DNA from: Woeseiaceae bacterium | Lineage (GTDB): Bacteria > Pseudomonadota > Gammaproteobacteria > Steroidobacterales > Woeseiaceae | Length of the DNA: 64,000 bases | Reading direction: 5' to 3' | NCBI GenBank assembly: GCA_030065915.1 | Contig: JASJCQ010000007.1 | Span: 1-64,000, forward strand | In this document: positions 9,401 to 18,800 of the stretch, one piece after another | How positions within the stretch are numbered: position 1 is the first letter of the stretch | Layout of the letters: each line of letters starts with the position of its first letter | The notes under the pieces: generated by a model | Seen by the model: only the letters and a program-made list of their open reading frames with translations | Told to the model about the DNA's origin: nothing | Database searches by the model: none | Translations under genes and position numbers: made by a program

Positions 9401-9954
9401 GCCCGGATACACCGATAACCGACCTTACGGTCGCTGACGTCATGGTACCGCTATCGGGTTACACGACTATCGAGCTGGACGCGAGCCTAGCGGAGGCCTT
9501 CGACAAGCTCTCCGGCGCACTGAAGGGCGAGGGGAGAATCGATCCGAGTACGCCACGCGATTTTGCCGTCCTCGTCCTGGATAGTGCGGGCGACGTTGTC
9601 GGGCGACTGGTGGTGTGGGACATCCTGAAGGGGCTGGAACCGCAAGGTCTGAGGGATGTCGACGCCTTGTCCATGGTCGACGGACTTGGCGCCTGGGAGC
9701 ATCCTCTTTCGAACCTTGCTGAGAAAGTAGAACAGGTCAGGGTGCGCGACCTGGTCGAACCGCTGGCGGGCGAAGAACTCATCGATGTGGCGATACCATT
9801 GAATGTCGCCGTGCATCGTCTTATCCGACTACGTGCGCTATCCCTGATCGCCACGCGTGATGGTCGATCGGTCGGCGTGCTCAGAGTGGTCGATGCGTTT
9901 GCTCGAGTCGCTGCGCTGGTCAGCGACTGCAGTACCGATCCAGACCCCCGCTAA
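9397..9954 (+). CDS. CBS-domain-pair protein, translationally coupled to lldP
   Basis: GTG start overlaps the lldP stop (GTGA); two CBS-like segments (TVADVMVPLSGYTTIE...; RVRDLVEPLAGEELIDVAIPLNVAVHRLI). Confidence 0.7.
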   Translation: MSPDTPITDLTVADVMVPLSGYTTIELDASLAEAFDKLSGALKGEGRIDPSTPRDFAVLVLDSAGDVVGRLVVWDILKGLEPQGLRDVDALSMVDGLGAWEHPLSNLAEKVEQVRVRDLVEPLAGEELIDVAIPLNVAVHRLIRLRALSLIATRDGRSVGVLRVVDAFARVAALVSDCSTDPDPR

Positions 9955-10055
9955 ATCGAACAGACAGGACGAATTCTTCGACTTTGCCGCAGTGGCCGAT
10001 ATTGCTACGCTTCATACACGGAGCGCTGTGTCGATGGCAGCGAAATAGACAAACA

Positions 10056-10475
10056 GTGAAACGTTACTCATTTACCTGGTGGCTGGCGATTTTGCCGACG
10101 ACGATCGTCGTGGGCGGACCGGTCTTCCTGTGGCTCGACCAACAGACCGAGCTGAGCGTTGCTGTGAGCCTCGCCGTCGCGCTGGCCAGCGCCCTGCTCG
10201 CGGACCTGGCGATTGCCGCCTGGATGGAACGCATCGCACCCACCAGGGTGTGGGTAGGCCCCGGCGAGCGGCTGAACGAGAACGAGATCCCTGCGGAAAA
10301 GGCTATCGTAGTCAGTGGATTCAATAACTCCCCCGAGGGCCGCGTGTCAGTTCGTGGTGAGACGTGGGCCGCCGCCATACATCCCGGAGATACCGCCGAA
10401 CTCACCGTGGGCACAGCCGTCCGGATTGTCGAGCGCGAGGGGCTGAGACTCCTTGCAACCATAATGCCAGGTTAA
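10056..10475 (+). CDS. Small membrane protein with NfeD-like C-terminal OB-fold-like segment
   Basis: GTG start; two TM segments then GRVSVRGETWAAAIHPGDTAELTVGTAVRIVEREGLRLLA. Confidence 0.65.
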   Translation: MKRYSFTWWLAILPTTIVVGGPVFLWLDQQTELSVAVSLAVALASALLADLAIAAWMERIAPTRVWVGPGERLNENEIPAEKAIVVSGFNNSPEGRVSVRGETWAAAIHPGDTAELTVGTAVRIVEREGLRLLATIMPG

Positions 10476-10804
10476 ATGATTCGCATATCGTCTATTGGCG
10501 CTTGCTCCGTCAGAAGCCGGATGCCTGTTCCATATCTGATCGGCGATCGCGACGACTGCGACTTGTGAGAAAGCCGGATTGCGCTAGTCGGGATCAACAT
10601 CATGAGGGACTGGTGTCCCGGGCCATCCACGCCACTTGTCGGAATCTGCGTTCCGCATCGATGATCATTTACTGTGGCACTGAGTTTTTGGTTCATCCCG
10701 TTTAGAATAGGCGGAATTACGAATAAGCAAGCCGTCGGGTTACAGATTTCGTGTGATCGCGGTGGCAGTCAACACTTACAAACTCAGCCCCCTTGAGAAC
10801 CGAA

Positions 10805-13021
10805 ATGAGCGGAAAAATCCTCTACACCTATACCGACGAAGCCCCGATGCTCGCGACTTATTCTTTGTACCCGATCATCGAGCGATTTGCCGCCGCCGCG
10901 GGTATCGATGTCGAGCAGGTCGACATTTCGCTGGCTGCGCGAATCCTGGCCGCGTTTCCGGAGCGGCTGCCGGAAGGTCAGGCGTTTCCCGATAACCTGG
11001 CTCATCTTGGCGAGCTGACCCAGTTTCCCGAGACGAACATCATCAAGCTGCCGAATATCAGCGCCTCGGTGCCGCAGCTGAATGCGGCCATCGCCGAGCT
11101 CCGAAGCAACGGGTTCGACCTGCCGGACTACCCGGAAGATCCGAAATCGGACGAAGAGCGCGAGATTGCCGCCCGCTACGCCAAGGTGCTCGGTAGTGCC
11201 GTCAACCCGGTGCTGCGAGAGGGCAACTCGGACCGGCGCGCGCCGGGCGCGGTCAAGAACTACGCCAAAAAGAACCCGCACTCCATGGGCGAGTGGAAGC
11301 AGTGGTCGAGAACCCACGTCTCGCACATGCACGAAGGGGACTTTTATCACGGCGAGAAGTCCATGACGCTGGACAAGCCGCGCAGGGTAAAGATGGAGCT
11401 CATTCCTGAGGGCGGCGAGCCCATCGTGCTGAAGCCCGAGGTCGCACTCCAGGAAGGTGAAGTCGTGGACAGCATGTTCATGAGCAAGAAGGCGCTGTGC
11501 GAATTCTACGAGCGCGAGCTGGAGGATTGCCGTCAGGCCGGCATCCTGTTCTCACTGCACGTCAAGGCCACGATGATGAAGGTCTCGCACCCGATCGTGT
11601 TCGGTCACTGCGTCAAGATCTTCTACAAGGACGCGTTCGAGAAGCATGAGAAGCTGTTCGAGGAGCTGGGGGTCAACGTCAATAACGGCATGGTAAACCT
11701 CTACGAGAAGGTGGATACCTTGCCGGCGTCTTTGCGTGAAGAGGTCATCGAAGACCTGCACGCCTGCCACGAGCACCGCCCGCCGCTGGCGATGGTCGAC
11801 TCGGCCAAGGGCATCACCAATTTCCATTCACCAAGCGACGTCATCGTCGATGCGTCGATGCCCGCAATGATTCGCTCCGGCGGCAAGATGTGGGGCGCGG
11901 ATGGCCGCCAGCACGACTGCAAGGCGGTCATGCCTGAATCTACGTTCGCTCGCATCTACCAGGAGATGATCAACTTCTGCAAATGGCACGGCGCCTTCGA
12001 CCCGGCCACGATGGGGACCATTCCCAACGTTGGACTGATGGCGAAAAAAGCCGAGGAGTACGGTTCGCATGACAAGACGTTTGAAGTGCCGGTGGCCGGC
12101 GTTGCGAATATCACCGATCTGGACACAGGCGAGGTCCTGCTGACACAGAACGTCGAAGAGGGTGACATCTGGCGCATGTGCCAGGTCAAGGACGAACCGA
12201 TTCGTGACTGGGTCAAGCTGGCCGTGACCCGGGCCCGCCACTCGGAAACCCCGGTCGTATTCTGGCTCGATCCGTACCGTCCGCACGAAGCAGAGTTGAT
12301 CAAGAAGGTCCGGACCTATCTGAAAGACCATGATACGGATGGCCTCGATATCCAGATCATGTCGCAGGTTCGCGCTATGCGTTACTCACTGGAACGCGTG
12401 GGTCGGGGCATCGACACCATCGCTGCGACGGGCAACATCCTGCGTGACTACCTGACCGACCTGTTTCCTATCATGGAACTGGGCACCAGTGCCAAGATGT
12501 TGTCGATCGTGCCGCTGATGGCCGGTGGCAGCCTGTTCGAAACCGGCGCCGGCGGTTCTGCGCCGAAACACGTCAAGCAGCTAGCCGAGGAGAATCATCT
12601 CCGATGGGATTCCCTGGGCGAATTCCTCGCCCTCGCGGTTTCCTTCGACGACATCGCCAAGAAAACGGACAACGTAAAGGCGGGAATCCTCGCGTCTACG
12701 CTGGACGCCGCGACCGAACGATTGCTGGACGAAGGCAAGTCGCCCTCGCGACGCACCGGCGAGTTGGACAACCGCGGTAGTCATTTCTACCTGGCACTGT
12801 ACTGGGCGGAGGCGCTGGCGGAGCAGGATGACGACGCCGAGCTAAAGGCGACTTTCGCCGAATTGGCCATAGCACTGGCAAGTAACGAGGCGCGGATCGT
12901 CGAGGAACTGGCCGACGTTCAAGGCAAGTCCGTGGATCTCGGTGGCTACTACTTCGTCGACAGGAGCAAGACCAGCTCGGTGATGCGTCCGAGCCAGCTG
13001 TTTAACGACGTGCTGGCCTAG
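10805..13021 (+). CDS. icd2: NADP-dependent isocitrate dehydrogenase, monomeric type
   Basis: ~739 aa; [28 protein letters not shown] ... [13 protein letters not shown]-like and [34 protein letters not shown] motifs of monomeric IDH. Confidence 0.93.
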   Translation: MSGKILYTYTDEAPMLATYSLYPIIERFAAAAGIDVEQVDISLAARILAAFPERLPEGQAFPDNLAHLGELTQFPETNIIKLPNISASVPQLNAAIAELRSNGFDLPDYPEDPKSDEEREIAARYAKVLGSAVNPVLREGNSDRRAPGAVKNYAKKNPHSMGEWKQWSRTHVSHMHEGDFYHGEKSMTLDKPRRVKMELIPEGGEPIVLKPEVALQEGEVVDSMFMSKKALCEFYERELEDCRQAGILFSLHVKATMMKVSHPIVFGHCVKIFYKDAFEKHEKLFEELGVNVNNGMVNLYEKVDTLPASLREEVIEDLHACHEHRPPLAMVDSAKGITNFHSPSDVIVDASMPAMIRSGGKMWGADGRQHDCKAVMPESTFARIYQEMINFCKWHGAFDPATMGTIPNVGLMAKKAEEYGSHDKTFEVPVAGVANITDLDTGEVLLTQNVEEGDIWRMCQVKDEPIRDWVKLAVTRARHSETPVVFWLDPYRPHEAELIKKVRTYLKDHDTDGLDIQIMSQVRAMRYSLERVGRGIDTIAATGNILRDYLTDLFPIMELGTSAKMLSIVPLMAGGSLFETGAGGSAPKHVKQLAEENHLRWDSLGEFLALAVSFDDIAKKTDNVKAGILASTLDAATERLLDEGKSPSRRTGELDNRGSHFYLALYWAEALAEQDDDAELKATFAELAIALASNEARIVEELADVQGKSVDLGGYYFVDRSKTSSVMRPSQLFNDVLA

Positions 13022-13104
13022 CCAGCCGGGGGTCTTGACCGCCCTTGATTTCAGGATGTGACGCACGCACTTCTCAGCATCCTCTGTAGTCGTACAATGT
13101 TTAT

Positions 13105-13281
13105 ATGAAGTCCAGAATCATCATCCCCGAGCAGGATCTCGAGCCACTGTCTGGCGAGAGTCCGGCGGAAGCCATCCACCGCGCGGTCATCGGCCGTGTC
13201 GTTCGCGATGTCCCTGTAAAGCGTGCAGAGACGAGCAAGTCTGCGGCCGCTACGGAATCGTCGTCGGAAGCTTCTCAGTAA
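13105..13281 (+). CDS. Possible 58-aa small protein
   Basis: ATG...TAA ORF: MKSRIIIPEQDLEPLSGESPAEAIHRAVIGRVVRDVPVKRAETSKSAAATESSSEASQ; below the ORF-track length cutoff; no clear Shine-Dalgarno. Confidence 0.3.
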   Translation: MKSRIIIPEQDLEPLSGESPAEAIHRAVIGRVVRDVPVKRAETSKSAAATESSSEASQ

Positions 13282-13393
13282 GCGATTCCTGCATGTCGCA
13301 ACGCCCAAGCAGCCAGCTGCCCGGCCAGGTTGCCGCCATTAAGTATTAGCCAGCATTGACCCCTTTCGCCTGAACCCGACAATGGAAAGTGCA

Positions 13394-13439
13394 GGGACGG
13401 CCTCGGACGCGATGGGCGTCCGAGTGCGCAGGGAGTCCC
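13394..13439. other. Nested inverted repeats in intergenic region upstream of the SDR gene
   Basis: CTCGGACGC-gatgg-GCGTCCGAG (9 bp perfect stem) inside an outer GGGAC...GTCCC pair. Confidence 0.5.
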
Positions 13440-13471
13440 CGCCATAGTCGAAGTTGCAAGGGGGGTCTGAC

Positions 13472-14362
13472 ATGAAGAAAATCCTTGTCGCTGGCGCCAC
13501 TGGCTACCTGGGTGAGCACGTTGTCAAAGCGTTGAAGGCAAAGGGTTACTGGGTACGCGCGCTCGGCCGGAATGCTGAAAAACTTGCTTCTGTCGAAGAG
13601 TATGCTGACGATCTCTTCATCGGTGAGGTGACCGATCCCAGGTCTCTCGTCGGCGTATGCGATGGCATAGACTGCGTTTTCTCATCGGTTGGAATCACGC
13701 GCCAGAAAGACGGCCTGACCTACTGGGACGTCGATTACCAGGCGAATAAAAACCTCCTGAACGCGGCAGAGGATGCCGATGTCTCGAAGTTCGTGTATGT
13801 CCATGTTCTGAATGCCGAGAATCTGCAGCACGTCGAGATGATTCAGGCCAAGCAGGCTTTCGTCAACAAGCTCGAAAAGTCGGGCCTGGACTACACTGTC
13901 GTCTGTCCAACAGGCTTCTTTTCGGATATGGAGGAGTTCCTGTCGATGGCACGGTCAGGACGGGTCTTCCTGTGCGGCGATGGACAGAACCGGATCAACC
14001 CGATCCACGGCGCCGATCTTGCCGAGTTCTGCGTTGAGGCATTGGAGATACAGTTGCAGCAGCTTGAAGTCGGCGGTCCTGAAGTTTTCACCTACCGTGA
14101 CATTGCGAAGATGGCCTTCGATACTCTGGGTCGGACTGCGAAGATCACGAGTATTCCGGAGCCCGTGGTTTCATGGGTTGTAAAAGTGCTGCGTCGGCTT
14201 ACGCCCCTTAAGGTCTATGGTCCCATCGAGTTCATGACCAGCGTAATGACCATGGATGTAATCGGAGAGCCGTACGGCCAGCGACGACTCAGTGAGCACT
14301 TCCACAGCTGTGAGCTCAAAGCCAGGAGCAAGTCGCATGAGGATCACCCATTACCTGTATAA
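13472..14362 (+). CDS. NAD(P)-binding SDR / NmrA-like oxidoreductase
   Basis: MKKILVAGATGYLGEHVVKALKAKGY Rossmann motif; extended atypical SDR. Confidence 0.85.
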   Translation: MKKILVAGATGYLGEHVVKALKAKGYWVRALGRNAEKLASVEEYADDLFIGEVTDPRSLVGVCDGIDCVFSSVGITRQKDGLTYWDVDYQANKNLLNAAEDADVSKFVYVHVLNAENLQHVEMIQAKQAFVNKLEKSGLDYTVVCPTGFFSDMEEFLSMARSGRVFLCGDGQNRINPIHGADLAEFCVEALEIQLQQLEVGGPEVFTYRDIAKMAFDTLGRTAKITSIPEPVVSWVVKVLRRLTPLKVYGPIEFMTSVMTMDVIGEPYGQRRLSEHFHSCELKARSKSHEDHPLPV

Positions 14363-15125
14363 CGCGTTCCTCGTCGAGGACGGCGACATCAGGGTTGCGA
14401 TCGATCCCGGCCAGTACTTCTATCTCTTCGACTTCCGGAGCCTGATCCCGGAGGAGAAGTGGCCCGCGATCACGCACATCGTCATCACGCACGGCGATCC
14501 TGACCACCACTGGCAGTCAGATCGTGTCGCCGAAGCGTCCGGCGCACCCGTTGTGTGCGGCACGGAATTGACGAAGACCGAGAACGGACAGACGCTCGTA
14601 ATCGACCCCCGCGGAAAGGAGCTGACTTCCTGGGTTCCCTTCGAGAACTTGCACCCAATGGACGTCGGTGACTCCATCGAGCTGGGCAACGTCAGTTTCG
14701 AGGCCGTGCGTGCAGTCCATGGTCCCATCGAGGTATCACTGTTGGGCTTCAGAATTCGCAAGGTGCCCGGCCCGGGCGAACGCACCGGCCTCGGTGCGAT
14801 GGGCTTTAAAATAACGATTGGGGACAAGTCGATCCTGAATCTCGGCGACTCCATACTCATGCCCGACTGGGACGGGTTGAGTCCGGACGTATTGATGATC
14901 CCTATTGGCGGTCTGGGCCAGAATACCTGGACGATGGATGTCGAAGATGCACTACAGGCCGTGGACAGGATCGATCCGGAGATCGTTATTCCTTGTCACT
15001 ACAACGTGCCGTTCCTGTGGAAGAGGAAGATAGCGGTCGCCGATGATCACAAGTTCAAGCGCGGTGTCGAGGCGCTGGGGAAGAGGTGCAGCATCCTCGG
15101 CGCGGGTGACGTTCTGAGCATCTGA
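14337..15125 (+). CDS. MBL-fold metallo-hydrolase (UlaG-like)
   Basis: THGDPDHHWQSD metal motif, NLGDSILMPDWDGLSPDVLMIPIGG, IPCHYNVPF; start overlaps the SDR gene end. Confidence 0.85.
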   Translation: MRITHYLYNAFLVEDGDIRVAIDPGQYFYLFDFRSLIPEEKWPAITHIVITHGDPDHHWQSDRVAEASGAPVVCGTELTKTENGQTLVIDPRGKELTSWVPFENLHPMDVGDSIELGNVSFEAVRAVHGPIEVSLLGFRIRKVPGPGERTGLGAMGFKITIGDKSILNLGDSILMPDWDGLSPDVLMIPIGGLGQNTWTMDVEDALQAVDRIDPEIVIPCHYNVPFLWKRKIAVADDHKFKRGVEALGKRCSILGAGDVLSI

Positions 15126-15134
15126 GCGGCTAAC

Positions 15135-15812
15135 TCAATGCGCCCTGGCTATCTCTACGGGATCGCGCGTAGCGATGGTCAGAACAAAGCCCCGGTCAAC
15201 GCGCCACCGGCAGGCGAATTCACCTGCATCGTCGACGACTGTTCGCGCGATACCCCAGTCTTCCCCGGTTCGATTGCCATCGTCGATCACCTCGACGCTG
15301 CGGGTGTCGACCTTTAAACCGACGCGAAGTGCCTTCAGTGTGCTTTCCTTGGCGCTCCAGATTTTAGTGACCGCCGAATCCCGATTCAATGGACTCGTAT
15401 CGTCGACGTGGACACGTTCCAAGTCAGTGAAATAAGTCTCGACGAAGACGTCGCTGCGCGGTTCGACGAACTCGATGTCACATCCCAATGCCGTCGCTCC
15501 TCGCGAGACGGCGGCAAGTGCCCGGTCGTGACTGTGGCTCAGGCTAAGCTCGACTGCACACGGTGAGCCGTCCAGCATCGGAACCGGTGCGCCGTCTGGC
15601 GCGGTGTCGATCTGGAGGCGCCGGATATCCCACCTTGGCATGCCGCTCAGCTGCAGGAGGGCGATCTTCGCCGCCCATCGACCCAGCAGCCAGTCTCTCC
15701 GCCGTTTGTCGAAACGAAAGCCGTCCAGCCGCTCTCGTTCAGCCGAGGTGAGCCAGTCGAGTTCCGTTGGTAACTGGTACCAATCCTGCGTCGTGTAAAC
15801 GAGCTGTATCAT
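15135..15812 (-). CDS. 4'-phosphopantetheinyl transferase, Sfp type
   Basis: LSLSHSHDRALAAVS...ALGCDIEFVEPR...KIWSAKESTLKAL; ATGA overlap with the upstream carboxylase gene. Confidence 0.9.
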   Translation of the reverse strand: MIQLVYTTQDWYQLPTELDWLTSAERERLDGFRFDKRRRDWLLGRWAAKIALLQLSGMPRWDIRRLQIDTAPDGAPVPMLDGSPCAVELSLSHSHDRALAAVSRGATALGCDIEFVEPRSDVFVETYFTDLERVHVDDTSPLNRDSAVTKIWSAKESTLKALRVGLKVDTRSVEVIDDGNRTGEDWGIARTVVDDAGEFACRWRVDRGFVLTIATRDPVEIARAH

Positions 15813-18800
15813 GACGCCACTGCTTGCTCCGGTGTTAACGCGGTTCTTGCGATTTCGCGTTCGATACCGCGCTCGACGGATTCGATGAGGAACCGGCGCA
15901 ATGCACCCGGGGCGATGACCGCGTCTATCGACCCGACGTCCATTGCGCGCTGTACCGAATGCACCGTGTCGAACTTGTCGGCGAATTCAGCGCGCTTCTC
16001 AATCTGGACCTGCTTGATCAGCGTGTCGAACTCGGCACGCAGGCTCGCACGTTCCGCGCCGTCGGCCGCCTTCAGTTTCTCGGTCATCTCGACGATGCGG
16101 GGATCCGTGTTGGCCGCCTGTCGAACGTCCCTGGCAAAGACGACGGCCGCGGCCGGAGCCCCACCAATGACCGATGCGTAGGCTCCATCCAGCGCGGCTA
16201 CCTGCATGTTCTCATTCAAAGATTTCGAAAATACGACAAAGGCTCCGCCGTGATAGCGAGAAACGACGCAGAAAACGACCGGACCCTCGAAGTTGACAAC
16301 CGCACGCCCGATTTCGGCGCCGTATTCCAGCTGCCACTCACGCATCGATTCCGGCGATCCATCGAAGCCCGACAGGTTGGCGAGCACAACCAGTGGCCGG
16401 TTGTCCGACGCAGAGTTGATCGCGCGCGCTACCTTGCGAGATGAGCCGGGGAAGAGGGTGCCTGCGGTCCAGAGCTCGGGTCCGTCGGCTGGCACCAGTC
16501 CTGTCCTCAATAACGGCCGTGACTCGATGCCGATCATGCAGACAGGGCGCCCGCCGATGTGCGCATCCCAGACGATGCCGATTTCCGAGTTACGCATGGC
16601 GGACCAGCGCTCGAGGGGCTCGTGATCCTGGTCGACGACGGCATGCATGATGCGACGCATTTCGAACGGCCGTTTTCGACCCGGGTTATGTTCGTCAGAG
16701 AAGACCTCGCCAACGGTCGCAAACTCGCCGTTGGCACCATCGCCATAGGGATACTCGGTGATGTCCCGGTCCACAGGGTCCGTAGTCGTCGCCTTGCGCG
16801 GACAGCACTCGTCTCTCAGCCGATAACTGTGGTCATAATGCTGCAGAAGTATCTGGCAGGCCTCCTCGAGATCTGCCGCCCAGTACTGAGCCTGGCCGTT
16901 GGGTCCCATGATTCGGTCATAACCGCCGATGCCGAGGTTATCCTCGGCCGAGACGCTGCCCGAGTAGTCCAGCGCCTGCTTGCCCGTGAGAACCATCGCG
17001 GCCTCCGGCGTCATGATCAGGATGCCGCGTGTATGCATCAGCATCGTGGCCTCGGCGTTCCAGTAGGACTGGGCACCGACGTTGATCCCGCAGACAACGA
17101 CATTCACCTCGCCACCGTCCTGGGTGAATTCGACGAGGCGACGCAAAACCCTTGCGGTCCAGTCCAGGTTCTCCGTGCCGCTATCCATGGCGATCTTGGC
17201 GCCTGCGGACACTGCGAACCACTCCACGGGAACCCCCATCTCTTCAGCCAGATCCAGCGCCGCGATGACTCGTGTGCACTCCGGTTCCGCGAGGGAGCAC
17301 ATGCCTTTGGTCGGATCGCCCAGGATCATGATGCGCGTCATACCTTCCGGGTGTTTGTCTGTGATGCTGTTTATCACACCGACAATGATCCCGGACTCGT
17401 TCGATCCGGGCTTCCGTTCGACGGGTTTCAGTCGGCCATCGTTGGTCAGGTCGTACTCGACGAACTCGCCTGCCGGAAGGTTCGATTCGTGATCGCGGTC
17501 CGGTGACAGCAGGCGGATAATCTCGTAGGGATACATCATTCCGCGCTGCCGCATCTTGATTGTTTTCTGGCGATACGGCGACAGCGGCCGCATCGCATGC
17601 GGCCGGGGTTCCAGCAATTCGATTGTCGGGCCGTGGCCCGCCGGGTTCCATATCTGCGCAATGGTGTCACGCGGCTCCTCGCCGGGGCGTCTTGCCATCC
17701 TGCCGCGCAGGCGAACCTGCTCCAGCCCCAGCCCCCTCGTGGCGGGGAGAAGCTTGCGGATCATTCGTGAGCGCTCGGAGATGGTGAAGTCCATCGGTGG
17801 CCACACATAGAGCAGCACTCGGTTCCAGAGCAGGCGCTGACGCACCGGCCGATGCGACTGGAAGACGCGGATGCCTGCGAGCGCTTGCTGGAACATGTGC
17901 TCGAGGTAGGGCAGGGCTACCAGCTTCCCGTTGTCGTCACGCACCGGCGTAAGGTCGCGAACCTCGGCAACGACGAACAGCCGTTCGTCCCTGGAATTCT
18001 CTTTCGCGGTCGCACGGAACAGATAGACGTCTTCAGTCGAAGGCAGGCGCTCCAGATCGAAGTTCTTGAACCGCCACAAGTGAAGTCGCTTGGCCATCAT
18101 CGGATGGATCCCGCGGTACGAAGACTCTTCCCAGTAGCCGCTGTCGGAAGGACGCCAGGTAAAGTAACGCTGTCCCGTCATTCCGAGGCCCGCGCCCGGA
18201 ATCCTTACTGACGTTACGATGCGCCGGATGGGCCGTGGGAACGGGATTGCTTCGAGCGTCTGCCGAATGTATTCGAGTGTATCGTCCTCGCTCTCTTCTT
18301 CCTGCTCGCGGTGAACATAGAAATCGAGGACGATATCGTTGTCCAGCGGGATGTGGCGAATGACCTCGAGGACGGCGTTGCCGTAATCAGCGAAGGATTC
18401 GTAGTGCGCATGCGTCGTGACCAGGCTGATTTGCCGGCCTTCGTGGTCGTATTCCGCACAGAAGAACGGGTGGTCATCGCTGTGTTTTATGCCGACGGCC
18501 TCAAGCGCTCGAATCCGGTAGTAGCGCCTGGTCAGGCACTCGATGGCCAACTTGCGCATGCTCTCCGATCCGCTGCGGAAACGTTCGGATAACCAGGTCA
18601 TCAACGGCTGCGGGCAATCTACGAGCGCCTGCATCACTGTACTTCGGTCCTCGGCGCGGGGGTTTTCGGCCAGGTAGTCGATGTGTCGTTCGGCCTCGGC
18701 ATACGCCTGTTGCCGGGTAGCGTCGAACAATGGCTCGTCGAAATACTTGTATCGCACTTCCCGCGCAAGGTCGGAAACCGCCGGATAGCGATCGCCACTG

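Noticed and set aside
16559-17506. 315-aa plus-strand ORF inside the carboxylase gene
   Set aside because: Antisense of the carboxyltransferase-encoding region, no recognisable domain
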